DNA of 64,000 nt from Neobacillus cucumis (GTDB lineage Bacteria > Bacillota > Bacilli > Bacillales_B > DSM-18226). Location of the stretch: NCBI RefSeq assembly GCF_023715505.1, contig NZ_JAMBOH010000009.1, forward strand, positions 1-64,000, given 5' to 3'. The first letter of the stretch is position 1. Each line of letters opens with the position of its first letter. A model generated the notes under the pieces. That model had not been told where the DNA came from. It searched no databases and saw only the letters and a program-made list of their open reading frames with translations. Positions 44,331 through 52,711 of this stretch are shown piece after piece. Position numbers and translations under genes: made by a program.

Positions 44331-45437
44331 ATGGAAAACGCAAAAATTAAGGCCTACCAGCTATTTGTGCTGGTTGTTCTTTTTGAGATGGGGAGCGCGA
44401 TCCTCGTTGGCCTGGGAGCGCAGGCCAAGCAGGATGCCTGGCTGTCTATTCTATTAGGACTAGGAGGCGGGTTAGCGGTCTTTCTCATTTACTATCAATT
44501 ATATAAATATTATCAGGACATCCCGCTAACCAGTTACGTTCAAAAAATCACAGGTAAATGGATTGGCCGTATTATTGGGGTTTCGTATATTATTTATTTC
44601 CTCTATTGTGCTGCTAGGGTACTGCGTGACTTTGGTGAATTATTAACTTCTACCATCTATACGACAACCCCTTTAATTGTGATTAATTGCCTAATGATCT
44701 TCACGATTATGTATGGTATACATAAAGGTTTTGAAGTGATTGCACGGGTAGGCGAACTGTTTTTTATTGTGATTTATATGATGGCTTTCGTAGGCTTCGG
44801 ATTAATTATGTTTTCAGGATTAATTCACCCGGAAAATCTTCGCCCTGTGCTAGAGAATGGCTTTATGCCTGTGCTGAAAACCTTTCTAACGGAAACCATT
44901 AACTTTCCATTTGGAGAGATGATTGTCTTTACAATGGTACTCCCTTATTTAAATGATGCCAAAAAGGCAAAATGGGTTTGCCTGGGTGGCATGGTCCTCA
45001 GCGGCATTAATATCACGATCACAGCTGTTATTAATGTAGCTGCATTGGGGCCTGATTTATTTACTAGGGCCAATTTTCCGTTATTATCAACAATCAGCAA
45101 AATTCAATTAGCCAATTTTATTGAACGGCTAGATGTTCTATTTATGCTCTATCTTGTCATTGGCGGTTTCTTTAAAATATCGATTTTTTTTTACGCGGCA
45201 GTTGTAGGAACCGCAGATATTTTTGGATTTAAAACTCATAGTAAACTGAGCTTTCCTATGGGGGCACTTGTATTATTTTCATCCATCACGATTGCATCCA
45301 ATTATTCGGAGCATATAAAAGAGGGACTAGAAGTTGTCCCAGTCTATTTACACTGGCCATTTCAAATTTTGATCCCCTCATTTTTATTAATCATTGCTAT
45401 TTTCAAAAACAAAGGAAAAAAAAAGGAACAAACATAA
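44331..45437 (+). CDS. Spore germination receptor permease subunit B (GerB family)
   Basis: A 368-aa, ten-helix protein of the amino acid-polyamine-organocation fold that binds germinant. It begins IKAYQLFVLVVLFEMGSAILVG and carries the loop LRPVLENGFMPVLK and the half-helix break NFPFGEMIVFTMVLPY. ATG 44331 follows GGGGAGGCGTGT; the open frame before it overlaps gerC and is not used. Gene order A-C-B is that of B. subtilis gerK. Confidence 0.92.
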   Translation: MENAKIKAYQLFVLVVLFEMGSAILVGLGAQAKQDAWLSILLGLGGGLAVFLIYYQLYKYYQDIPLTSYVQKITGKWIGRIIGVSYIIYFLYCAARVLRDFGELLTSTIYTTTPLIVINCLMIFTIMYGIHKGFEVIARVGELFFIVIYMMAFVGFGLIMFSGLIHPENLRPVLENGFMPVLKTFLTETINFPFGEMIVFTMVLPYLNDAKKAKWVCLGGMVLSGINITITAVINVAALGPDLFTRANFPLLSTISKIQLANFIERLDVLFMLYLVIGGFFKISIFFYAAVVGTADIFGFKTHSKLSFPMGALVLFSSITIASNYSEHIKEGLEVVPVYLHWPFQILIPSFLLIIAIFKNKGKKKEQT

Positions 45438-45480
45438 AAAAACTGCCATTCAAATGTACACTGAAATGGCAGTTTTTTTG
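45437..45480. terminator. Bidirectional terminator
   Basis: AAAAAACTGCCATT pairs with AATGGCAGTTTTTT between the ger operon and the convergent kinase gene. Confidence 0.8.
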
Positions 45481-45482
45481 AT

Positions 45483-47141
45483 TTATTTATTTGTAATGGC
45501 CTTCTTCGTGATTTCCTGCTTAATCGGCAAGGAGATGTCAACAGAAGTTCCTTGATTCTTTTGACTGTTAAAATGAATCATACCATTGTGAGCTTGAACA
45601 ATTTTAAAGCTGACAGTTAATCCGAGACCCGTTCCTTTTTCTTTAGAAGAGTAGAATGGTTCACCAAGCTTGTCTAAGCGTTCCTTCGAAATCCCACAGC
45701 CATGATCTTTTGCCGTAATGATCACGTGTTCACCTTGAGGGGGATGAATGACAATTTCAACTGTTCCGCCTTTAATAGAAGCTTCAATCGCATTTTTAAT
45801 AATATTAATAAATACTTGCTTCAATTGATTAGGTTCGCATTCAATGTAAACTTCCTCTTCTGGAAAAGTAGAGACAATTTGAACATTATAGTAAATGGCT
45901 TCAGAACTTAATAGCGAAATAACATCACTTAAAAGCTTTTGTATATCTGATCTGGAAAATTTAAGATGCTGCGGTTTGGCTAAAAGCAGCAGTTCCCCCA
46001 CAATGTGATTAATCCGGTCTAATTCATCCATCATAATCCGATAGTAAAATTGATGTTTTTCATCTTCCATTTGTAAAAGCTGAACAAACCCTTTTAAAGA
46101 GGTCAGCGGATTACGAATCTCGTGTGCCACACTTGCGGAAAGTTCCCCAACAACAGACAGCTTTTCGGTTCTCCTTAGCCGTTCCTCGGCTTTTCTTAGG
46201 GCTGTTACATCTCGTCCGTAGCCAATAATTCCGGAGATAATCCCATTAACAATAATAGGCACAGAGGTACATTGAAGGGTAATGTCATTTCCATTCCGGT
46301 GAGGAATCTTAATTTCATACATAACCGGCTTCACTTCATCTGCCACTGATTGGATAAAATTTGGCAGAAATTTTTTATACTTTTTTGGTAATAACTGACT
46401 AACGTTGTGTCCAATCATATCCCCTCGTTTAAATCCAGTAATCACGTCAAACTGGGGATTTAAATTGGTTATGGTTCCTTCTAAATTAAGCATATAGACA
46501 ATATCTGGACTATACTCAAATAGAGATTTGTATTGCTGCTGACTTTCTGCGAGCTGTTTTGCCATTTCCCTTCTTTCAGTAACATCACGTCCAATCACAA
46601 CGAGCCCTTGACGGCTTTGGTCGGGGTTAAAGAGGGGAACTTTAATTGTATCAAATATCCTGAATGTCTTATCAGGCATCTCGAGTACCTCTTCCATTCG
46701 AGTTATGAGTCGATTTCTCCAAGTTTCTTCATCAGATATTTCACAATACCGAAGGGCATCCCCATGAAATTCCGAATACTCGGCTAACTCGGAATCCGTT
46801 TTCCCGCGATAATCCACATCCTCAAGCCCGAACAATTTCAATCCAAACTCATTGGCCTCAATCCATCGGCCATCTCCATCCTTAAAGTTGACAAAATCAA
46901 CCATGGCATTAATTAGGGTGGACAGCCGATTTTGATCTTCAAGGGAATCTGTTAATTCCTGTTGTTTACTGTAGGAAAAATAAATAAATAAACCTGTAAC
47001 CATAATATAAAGAATTTCCTTTGTTCTCTCTACAGCCCAGATAAAGGGTGAAGGAACAAATTCTTCAACGAGATAATTTGTTCCATAAATCCAAATAATA
47101 CTACTAATTATATATAGGATAACTAGCTTTTTTTTATCCAT
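45483..47141 (-). CDS. Membrane PAS-PAS sensor histidine kinase (KinE/KinD-like)
   Basis: A 552-aa kinase. Two N-terminal membrane helices (~5-25 and ~38-55) enclose a short outside loop. Two PAS domains follow (~75-185, ~195-315; each ends in GRDVTE/GRDVTA). HisKA has the phospho-His in AHEIRNPLTSLKGF near 339, and the ATPase has KNAIEA, DHGCGIS and GTGLGL. I chose ATG 47141 (MDKKKLVILY), 6 nt after GGAG; earlier in-frame starts lack a site. No response regulator is nearby. A role in the sporulation phosphorelay is inferred from similarity and location beside germination genes. Confidence 0.88.
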   Translation of the reverse strand: MDKKKLVILYIISSIIWIYGTNYLVEEFVPSPFIWAVERTKEILYIMVTGLFIYFSYSKQQELTDSLEDQNRLSTLINAMVDFVNFKDGDGRWIEANEFGLKLFGLEDVDYRGKTDSELAEYSEFHGDALRYCEISDEETWRNRLITRMEEVLEMPDKTFRIFDTIKVPLFNPDQSRQGLVVIGRDVTERREMAKQLAESQQQYKSLFEYSPDIVYMLNLEGTITNLNPQFDVITGFKRGDMIGHNVSQLLPKKYKKFLPNFIQSVADEVKPVMYEIKIPHRNGNDITLQCTSVPIIVNGIISGIIGYGRDVTALRKAEERLRRTEKLSVVGELSASVAHEIRNPLTSLKGFVQLLQMEDEKHQFYYRIMMDELDRINHIVGELLLLAKPQHLKFSRSDIQKLLSDVISLLSSEAIYYNVQIVSTFPEEEVYIECEPNQLKQVFINIIKNAIEASIKGGTVEIVIHPPQGEHVIITAKDHGCGISKERLDKLGEPFYSSKEKGTGLGLTVSFKIVQAHNGMIHFNSQKNQGTSVDISLPIKQEITKKAITNK

Positions 47142-47265
47142 ACATTTCTCCATATTCTTTCTAGGAAGATAATTTCCTAGCATAATAGAAAACATTTCTA
47201 CTATATAGTACTAGAAAATGTTCTTTTTTGGAATAATAAAAAGCTATGTACTATAAAATGGAAGA

Positions 47266-47523
47266 TTATTCGTTTTTCAGCGCATATTCTCTGACCATGT
47301 CTACTGAGACTAATTTCCGAGTAGGAATGATTCCTTGTTTTGCAAGCTCATTAATCTGATTTGTAACCATATTTATTTTTTCGGTTGTAAATGGTTTTCC
47401 TTCTCTGCATAATGTCACTGCTTCTTCTATATACATTTCTCTTAATTGGTCAAGCGAAAGGAAATCGTTAATTTTCTTATTTTGTTTGTTAACGTGTTCT
47501 GTAATTGCCTTATGTACACTCAT
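47266..47523 (-). CDS. DUF2533 family protein (YpbS-like)
   Basis: An 85-aa cytoplasmic helical protein starting MSVHKAITEHVNKQN, with a central LREMYIEEAVTLCREGKPFTT and a C-terminal LVSVDMVREYALKNE. I recognise this as the YpbS/DUF2533 type found across Bacillus; its function is unknown. AAGGGG precedes the ATG on the minus strand. The next gene upstream, a GNAT transferase, is 27 bp away in the same direction. Confidence 0.7.
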   Translation of the reverse strand: MSVHKAITEHVNKQNKKINDFLSLDQLREMYIEEAVTLCREGKPFTTEKINMVTNQINELAKQGIIPTRKLVSVDMVREYALKNE

Positions 47524-47550
47524 TTTTTCTGCCCCTTTGTTGTCATTAAT

Positions 47551-48054
47551 TTAGTAGACTCTTTTTCCAAGGATGAGTAGATCCCTTTCTACTCCATCTA
47601 ACTCTGCTACATTTGGCAGATGAGCCCATTTTTCAAACCCAAAGCTAGTAAACAGTTTGATACTTGGTTCATTATGGCCAAAAATAAACCCAAGTAATGT
47701 TTTGATCCCGAGTTCAGGGCAGGTATCGATTGCCTTTTGGATCAAGAACTTGCCTAGTTTTTTACCGCGAAAATGGTGATGAATATAAATACTTACCTCT
47801 GCGGTCGCGTTATAGGCAGGTCTGCCATAAAACGATTGAAAGCTGACCCAGGCGCAGATTTCCCCGTTTGTTTCTACAACCCATAAGGGACGAAACACAG
47901 GTGAGTGATCATAGAACCACTGCAGTCTGCTTTCAACTGAAACAGGTTCTAAATCAGCTGTAACCATCCGGCCAGGAATAGTGGAGTTGTAAATGTCAAT
48001 AATGATTGGCATATCCTCTTTTTTTGCATCTCTTATTGTGAAATCTTCATACAT
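47551..48054 (-). CDS. GNAT-family N-acetyltransferase (phosphinothricin acetyltransferase-like)
   Basis: A 167-aa acetyl-CoA-dependent transferase. The N-terminal FTIRDAKKEDMPIIIDIYNS and the acetyl-CoA loop HHFRGKKLGKFLIQKAI (motif A) are clear. GFIFGHNEPSIKLFTSFGF is motif B, resembling phosphinothricin/methionine sulfoximine acetyltransferases. The natural substrate is unknown. I chose ATG 48054 after GGAGTG; GTG 48066 is an alternative. Confidence 0.85.
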   Translation of the reverse strand: MYEDFTIRDAKKEDMPIIIDIYNSTIPGRMVTADLEPVSVESRLQWFYDHSPVFRPLWVVETNGEICAWVSFQSFYGRPAYNATAEVSIYIHHHFRGKKLGKFLIQKAIDTCPELGIKTLLGFIFGHNEPSIKLFTSFGFEKWAHLPNVAELDGVERDLLILGKRVY

Positions 48055-48151
48055 GGGTATTGTCACTCCGTTGGTTAAGATGTAATTAGATTTTATGATA
48101 TCGTTGAAACACTATCTTTTCAAGCCATTTAGAATAATAATTCCTACAAAA

Positions 48152-48188
48152 AGAAAGACCCTTATTCAAAAGTGAAAAGGGCCTTTCT
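48152..48188 (-). terminator. Minus-strand terminator of the small YpzG-like gene
   Basis: 48152-48163 pairs with 48177-48188. The single imperfect position is a G-U pair when read on the minus strand but an A-C mismatch on the plus strand. The T-run (TTTTTGT) also lies on the minus-strand 3' side, so it acts on minus-strand RNA. Confidence 0.7.
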
Positions 48189-48246
48189 CCATTTGGCTGC
48201 ACGATTCATTGTACAGACCAAATTCGTTTCGATGCCAAGCACTTTA

Positions 48247-48399
48247 TTACCAGCGGTGGGCCTTAGCATTGCTCCTTAAGATGATTTGGTTTTGCGACAC
48301 TCTTGTCTGACCATTCACCTGTGCTTTCGTGTGCTTTGGTCTCGTAAAAGTGTAGTGAAAAAGCTCCGACTGTGAATCTAACTGGTCTCTGTAGCTCAT
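48247..48399 (-). CDS. Small YpzG-like protein
   Basis: A 50-aa frame starts at ATG 48399 (MSYRDQLDSQSELF), preceded by AGGTG 7 nt upstream, and ends at TAA 48247-48249. The middle reads RPKHTKAQVNGQTRVSQNQ, which resembles the PKH..SQVNG(Q/E)T core of the YpzG family of small Bacillus proteins of unknown function. A terminator of the right polarity follows 58 bp downstream. It occupies what otherwise would be a 500-bp divergent gap. Confidence 0.6.
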   Translation of the reverse strand: MSYRDQLDSQSELFHYTFTRPKHTKAQVNGQTRVSQNQIILRSNAKAHRW

Positions 48400-48565
48400 C
48401 AACAATCACCTCATCATAGGATTTGAAACGGATATTCAGAAGAATATCATCCTTATCATTTGTAAAAAAGGGAGGAAATAGTCAATAATCTTAAATGAAT
48501 CAAAAAAGTGCTGATCGTTTAACCTAAATAAAGCAGTTGATGACGATTAAAAAGGGGATTTTAAA

Positions 48566-49333
48566 ATGAAGATGACAGGAAATACCATTTTAATTACGGG
48601 TGGGGCATCAGGCATTGGGTTTGCGTTTGCTGAGCGATTTTTAGAGAGCGGCAATGAGGTGATCATTGTCGGCCGCCGTGAAGATAAATTGCGTGAAGTA
48701 AAGGAAAGATTTCCGGCCATACATACAAAGGTTTGTGATGTTTCCAAACAGGACGAGAGAATCAGTTTATTTGAATGGACAACGAAAGAATTTCCTCAAT
48801 TAAATGTACTTGTTAATAATGCCGGTATCCAACAGCGAGTTAATCTCTTAAATGCAAAAGAAGATTGGGATTACTACCGCAATGAAATTTCGATTAATGT
48901 AGACGGTCCAATTCATTTGACCATGCTTTTTACACCTCATCTTGAAAAACAAGCGAAGGCGGCGATACTAAATGTCACGTCCGGATTAGCGGTGATGACC
49001 GGTGTGTGGGTCCCTGTTTATAGTGCAACAAAAGCAGCGCTTCATTCTTTTACCACATCACTACGTCATCAGCTGGAAGAGACAAACATTGAGGTCATCG
49101 AAATCCTTCCTCCTGCAGTCAATACGGATTTAGGTGGAGCTGGTTTACATACCTTTGGTGCTCCGTTAACCGATTTTGCCGACACGATTTTTGCCGAGCT
49201 TGAAAAAGGAGAGGTTGAAATCGGCTATGGCGGCACAAAGGAACGGCTTCAAGCGACAAGAGAAGAAATTATGCACGGCATTAAAGGGGCATGGAAGAAC
49301 TTTTTAAAAAATAACCCCAGCTTTCGCAGTTAA
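48566..49333 (+). CDS. Short-chain dehydrogenase/reductase (DltE-like)
   Basis: A 255-aa NAD(P)-dependent oxidoreductase: cofactor motif TGGASGIGFAFAERF near residue 11, NNAG near 88, and the catalytic Ser plus YSATK near 140-155. It resembles the DltE/YdfG class, which tends to prefer NADPH (GRREDKL after beta-2). Substrate unknown. It lies before the catabolic block but has its own terminator, so membership in the pathway is uncertain. Ribosome-binding site AAAGGGG is upstream; ATG 48566 is used. Confidence 0.85.
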   Translation: MKMTGNTILITGGASGIGFAFAERFLESGNEVIIVGRREDKLREVKERFPAIHTKVCDVSKQDERISLFEWTTKEFPQLNVLVNNAGIQQRVNLLNAKEDWDYYRNEISINVDGPIHLTMLFTPHLEKQAKAAILNVTSGLAVMTGVWVPVYSATKAALHSFTTSLRHQLEETNIEVIEILPPAVNTDLGGAGLHTFGAPLTDFADTIFAELEKGEVEIGYGGTKERLQATREEIMHGIKGAWKNFLKNNPSFRS

Positions 49334-49461
49334 AAAATTGGAATACGTGAATTTGAGGGTGAAGAACGAGTGTGAAACCACTTCGAAAACAGTAATTAAG
49401 TGTTCACAAGATTATTCTTTGGAATGTTTTCAGGCGTTATGTTGAGTTCATCAAGCTTAAT

Positions 49462-49496
49462 AAATCCTCGGTTGTATTGGAGCTGAGGATTTTTTA
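49462..49496 (+). terminator. Rho-independent terminator
   Basis: AAATCCTCGG pairs with CTGAGGATTT (one G-U) and is followed by TTTT. Confidence 0.7.
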
Positions 49497-49516
49497 CGAA
49501 AAAAGGAAGTAAATGC

Positions 49517-49545
49517 TTGTATTATCTGAAATTTCCGAATAAAAT
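49517..49545 (+). promoter_or_regulatory. Promoter of catabolic operon 1
   Basis: TTGTAT (49517-49522), exactly 17 bp, then TAAAAT (49540-49545). The predicted start falls at the first base of the inverted repeat. Confidence 0.6.
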
Positions 49546-49553
49546 TAAAGTGC

Positions 49554-49575
49554 ACATACTAACCGGTAGGTATGT
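49554..49575. promoter_or_regulatory. Operator 1, inverted repeat shared with 52880-52901
   Basis: A 22-bp near-palindrome with half-sites ACATACT and AGGTATGT around AACCGGT (18 of 22 positions symmetrical). Apart from three central bases it is identical to the repeat at 52880. Location at the transcription start suggests a repressor of TetR type; the regulator gene is not in the window. Confidence 0.65.
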
Positions 49576-49647
49576 GTTGGATGATTCATGCATACTCTTT
49601 TATGGAGGAAAAAACTAGATTTCAAGATTAAGAATGGAGTGAAAAAC

Positions 49648-50826
49648 ATGCATTTACGCCTAACCGATGAACAAAAAATGGTGCAAAAAACAATTAGAAG
49701 ATTTGTAGAAAAAGAACTCATTCCACTTGAAAACGAAGTATTAAGAAACGAGCGTGAAGGAAGGCAAAGTCTCCCTCCAGGCAAATTAAAAGAGCTGCAA
49801 TTAAAAGCAAAGGAAGCAGGATTTTGGGGAATCAATACACCGGAAGAATATGGCGGTGCCGATCTTGGGCAGATGATGATGGCCATTGTCCTGATGGAAG
49901 TGTCTAAGACCTTTGTGCCATTTTCATTTGGAGGTTCAGCAGATAATATTCTCTATTATGGCAATGAAGAACAAAAACAAAAGTATTTAATTCCAACAAT
50001 AAATGGCGAAAAGAAATCCTGCTTTGCGATGACAGAGCCAGGGGCTGGCTCTGATACGAGAAATATCAAAATGACGGCGGTAAAAGACGGAAATGACTGG
50101 GTGCTAAATGGAGAGAAAACCTTTATAACCGGTGGAAACGAAGCCGATTTTGTGATGGTGATCGCGATTACCGATAAGGAGAGGCATCAAGCCACACAAG
50201 GCCGTGAAGGTGTGACTTGTTTCATTGCTGACCGAGATATGGGCTGGAAATCCGAGTATATACATACGATGGGTGAATGGGGACCAGCCGGCTTAGTATT
50301 CGATAATGTTCGTGTCCCTGAGGAAAATATTTTAGGTGAATTACACAAAGGATATAATCTTGGGTTGGAATGGATTGGCTTTGCCAGATGGATCGTCGGG
50401 GCCAGAGCAGTTGGGTCTGCCGAACGCTTATTACAAATGGCGATTGATTATTCCAAGGAACGAATTACCTTTGGTAAACCGATTGCCGAACGGCAAGCCA
50501 TTCAATGGCAAATTGCCGATTCTGCGGTTGAAATTGAGGCTGCCAGATGGCTTGTCTTGAATGCTGCGTTTACTCTCGATGAAGGCGAAGATAACCGGCA
50601 TCTTGCATCCATGGCTAAATTATATGGTTCTAATATGGGCAATCGAGTGGTCGACCGTGTTTTGCAAATTCATGGCGGGATGGGGTATACAAAGGAATTG
50701 CCAATTGAACGCTGGTACCGTGAAGCAAGATTATGGAGAATTTACGACGGAACCGATGAAATACAGCGCATGATCATTGCCCGAAATTTAATCAAAGGTC
50801 ATGTCAAAGTGGGTCAATACGTATAG
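49648..50826 (+). CDS. Acyl-CoA dehydrogenase
   Basis: A 392-aa flavoenzyme making the trans-2-enoyl-CoA. Family motifs are CFAMTEPGAGSDTRNIKM near residue 130, NGEKTFITGGNEADFV near 155, an arginine-rich FAD/tetramer segment (RITFGKPIAERQAIQWQIAD) near 270, QIHGGMGYTKELPIERWYRE near 340, and YDGTDEIQRMIIARNL at the end. The catalytic base position is Asp (YDGT), where short- and medium-chain enzymes have Glu (YEGT). ATG 49648 follows GGAGTG; the open frame upstream to 49588 is not used. First gene of operon 1. Confidence 0.92.
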   Translation: MHLRLTDEQKMVQKTIRRFVEKELIPLENEVLRNEREGRQSLPPGKLKELQLKAKEAGFWGINTPEEYGGADLGQMMMAIVLMEVSKTFVPFSFGGSADNILYYGNEEQKQKYLIPTINGEKKSCFAMTEPGAGSDTRNIKMTAVKDGNDWVLNGEKTFITGGNEADFVMVIAITDKERHQATQGREGVTCFIADRDMGWKSEYIHTMGEWGPAGLVFDNVRVPEENILGELHKGYNLGLEWIGFARWIVGARAVGSAERLLQMAIDYSKERITFGKPIAERQAIQWQIADSAVEIEAARWLVLNAAFTLDEGEDNRHLASMAKLYGSNMGNRVVDRVLQIHGGMGYTKELPIERWYREARLWRIYDGTDEIQRMIIARNLIKGHVKVGQYV

Positions 50827-50831
50827 AAAAA

Positions 50832-50847
50832 ATGTAAGCGTTATCTA
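50832..50847. promoter_or_regulatory. Possible CcpA cre site
   Basis: ATGTAAGCGTTATCTA matches the cre consensus WTGNAANCGNWWNCAW with one mismatch. It lies 6 bp after the acyl-CoA dehydrogenase gene and could act as a roadblock under glucose. Confidence 0.35.
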
Positions 50848-50885
50848 AAAATCTGCTGTGTAAAAGGTTCTTGTGATTTTTAGCA

Positions 50886-51019
50886 AGTGTTGATTGGAGC
50901 GTAAGACGCGTAGACTCCTGCGGGAGTACGGGGCTGGGGAGACCCTACAGGCGCATAGCGCCGAGGAGGCTCCCCGGACCGCCCCCGAACCGCTCGCGCC
51001 TAGAGCGGAAATCAACACT
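50886..51019. repeat. 134-bp GC-rich intergenic repeat element with terminal inverted repeats
   Basis: Perfect 10-bp terminal inverted repeats AGTGTTGATT and AATCAACACT bound a ~60% GC core with the sequences GGAGCGTAAGACGCGTAGAC, CTCCTGCGGGAGTACGGGG, GAGACCC, GCGCCGAGGAGGCTCCCCG and CGCGCCTAGAGCGGAAATC. I recognise this arrangement as a dispersed palindromic element found between genes in many Bacillaceae. It encodes no protein and lies inside the operon between the acyl-CoA dehydrogenase and FabG-like genes. Confidence 0.8.
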
Positions 51020-51061
51020 CTAGTTAACACAGCCAACTTTATAAAAATAGGAGGAAGAGGG

Positions 51062-51826
51062 ATGGCAGGAAGATTTTCAGGACGAGTCGCATTTGTAACA
51101 GGTGGAAGCAGGGGGATTGGCAAAGGAATTGTCGAACTTTTTGCTGAAGAGGGAGCAAAAGTTGCATTAATTGATTTAAATGAAGAAGCATTAAATGAAA
51201 CAACCAGTGAATTAAGAGAAAAAGGGTATGAAGTGTATTCAAAAGTTGCCAATGTGGTGGATGCTGAACAAGTAGAGAATGCTTTTAAAGAGGTTTATGA
51301 AACGTTTGGATCGGTGGATATTTTAGTTAATAATGCCGGGGTTATCCGAGATAATTTGTTATTTAAAATGACAGATTCCGATTGGCAAACTGTCATGGAT
51401 GTCCATTTAAAAGGGTCGTTTAATGCCGCACGTGCCGCGCAAAAATACATGGTTGAGCAAAAATATGGGCGGATTATCAATATTTCGTCGACTTCAGCCC
51501 TCGGCAATCGCGGCCAGGCCAATTATGCTGCTGCCAAGGCCGGATTGCAAGGGTTTACCAAAACACTGGCCATTGAGTTAGGAAGATACGGCATCACCGC
51601 TAATTCCGTAGCACCAGGCTTTATTGAGACAGAAATGACGAAAGAAACAGCCGCAAGAATTGGGATTACATTTGATCAATTAATTCAAGCGAGTGTCGCC
51701 CAGATTCCGGTGGGGAGAAGTGGAAAACCTGCCGATATTGCCAATGCTGTGGCCTTCTTTGCAGATGAGAAATCTTCGTTTGTCAATGGCCAGGTAATCT
51801 ATGTTGCCGGCGGACCGAAATGCTAA
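51062..51826 (+). CDS. FabG-like 3-oxoacyl reductase/3-hydroxyacyl-CoA dehydrogenase (SDR)
   Basis: A 254-aa SDR: TGGSRGIGKGIVELF near 12, NNAG near 90, ISSTSALGNRGQANYAAAK near 140-160 (Ser, Tyr, Lys) and VAPGFIETEMT near 185. In this operon, next to a MaoC hydratase pair, it probably oxidises 3-hydroxyacyl-CoA rather than serving fatty-acid synthesis. ATG 51062 follows AGGAGGAAGAGG; an upstream open frame runs through the repeat element and is not coding. Confidence 0.88.
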   Translation: MAGRFSGRVAFVTGGSRGIGKGIVELFAEEGAKVALIDLNEEALNETTSELREKGYEVYSKVANVVDAEQVENAFKEVYETFGSVDILVNNAGVIRDNLLFKMTDSDWQTVMDVHLKGSFNAARAAQKYMVEQKYGRIINISSTSALGNRGQANYAAAKAGLQGFTKTLAIELGRYGITANSVAPGFIETEMTKETAARIGITFDQLIQASVAQIPVGRSGKPADIANAVAFFADEKSSFVNGQVIYVAGGPKC

Positions 51827-51846
51827 AAAAGGTGAGGTGAAGACAA

Positions 51847-52296
51847 TTGTTTAACGATCAAATCGGGAAACAATCAAACAAAGTAAAAAATCCCGTGGAA
51901 AGAGGCGCTGTAAAGAAATTTGCCGAAGCGATTGGAGATCTTCATCCGATTTATTTTGATGAGGATACAGGCCGGCTTTCTCGATACAAAAACAATATTG
52001 CACCGCCAACTTTCCCACGGGTATTTGATTATGGCACGATTGAAGGATTGAACCTGCCAAACAAAGGTTTAATTCACGGGGAACAGACCTTTCATTATAA
52101 TCGTCCATTAGTAGTGGGCGAAGAAGTGTATTGCTATTCAAAAGTAAAAAATTATTTTGAGAAAAAAGGGAACTTTGGGCAAATGGGATTCTTGGTGTTG
52201 GAAGGCTTTGGGGAAGATGAAGCAGGGAATGTCATTTTCAGTTCTACCACAACTATAGTGATTACCGAAGCAGTTAGGAAGGTGTTGGTAAAATGA
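51847..52296 (+). CDS. MaoC-like dehydratase, N-terminal-type subunit
   Basis: A 149-aa hot-dog domain protein of the MaoC_dehydrat_N/FAS1-type: VERGAVKKFAEAIGDLHPIY at the start, APPTFPRVFDY in the middle, and LIHGEQTFHYNRPLVVGEEV. It lacks the catalytic DxNxxH of the second subunit, as in two-subunit enoyl-CoA hydratases where this half shapes the acyl pocket. The start is TTG 51847 after GGTGAGG. It overlaps the next gene by 4 nt (ATGA), which supports a 1:1 complex. Confidence 0.85.
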   Translation: MFNDQIGKQSNKVKNPVERGAVKKFAEAIGDLHPIYFDEDTGRLSRYKNNIAPPTFPRVFDYGTIEGLNLPNKGLIHGEQTFHYNRPLVVGEEVYCYSKVKNYFEKKGNFGQMGFLVLEGFGEDEAGNVIFSSTTTIVITEAVRKVLVK

Positions 52297-52694
52297 GTGC
52301 GCTGACACAATTACAAGTGGGTGAGTCGCTTCCTGAGGTACAGCTGGAACCAGTCTCACGGATGGACCTAATTAAATATTCGGGAGCATCTGGTGATTTT
52401 AACCCGATTCATACCATTGATGATGAGGCGAAAAAAGCAGGACTGCCAGGGATTATTGCCCACGGCATGTGGACAATGGGCAACTTGGCAAAGCTGTTTA
52501 CTGCTTACTATGAAGAAGGATTTGTCCAAGATTACTCAATTCGGTTTAAAGGGATGGTATTTTTAAACGATGTGGTGACATTAAGGGCGACTCTGAAAGA
52601 GAAGCAGGACCAAAATCTCCGTTTTGACGTTCAAGCGGTGAACCAGCAGGGGAATGAAGTTTTAAAAGGTGAAGTAGTCTATCACCACTATTAA
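52293..52694 (+). CDS. MaoC-like enoyl-CoA hydratase, catalytic subunit
   Basis: A 133-aa hot-dog protein with the R-specific hydratase motif GDFNPIHTIDDEAKKAGLPG followed by IIAHGM (catalytic Asp and His). It probably pairs with the preceding protein to hydrate an enoyl-CoA to 3-hydroxyacyl-CoA. No crotonase-type hydratase is present in the cluster, so this pair would supply that step. A terminator follows at 52712. Confidence 0.88.
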   Translation: MSALTQLQVGESLPEVQLEPVSRMDLIKYSGASGDFNPIHTIDDEAKKAGLPGIIAHGMWTMGNLAKLFTAYYEEGFVQDYSIRFKGMVFLNDVVTLRATLKEKQDQNLRFDVQAVNQQGNEVLKGEVVYHHY

Positions 52695-52711
52695 TAGCCT
52701 CAGGTGAAATA

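Larger units (their letters stand above)
49334..49647. other. Intergenic region with terminator, promoter and operator
   Basis: No gene is seen. It holds the SDR terminator (49462-49496), a sigma-A promoter (49517-49545) and an operator-like inverted repeat (49554-49575) controlling the acyl-CoA dehydrogenase operon. Confidence 0.6.

Noticed and set aside
48290..48510. Alternative minus-strand frame of about 72 codons over the YpzG-like gene
   Set aside because: It lacks a start codon with a ribosome-binding site, whereas the neighbouring frame starts with ATG after AGGTG and has family-like sequence.
50894..51061. 56-codon in-frame extension upstream of the FabG-like gene
   Set aside because: It is read out of the GC-rich repeat element; the SDR fold begins at ATG 51062, which has an AGGAGG site.
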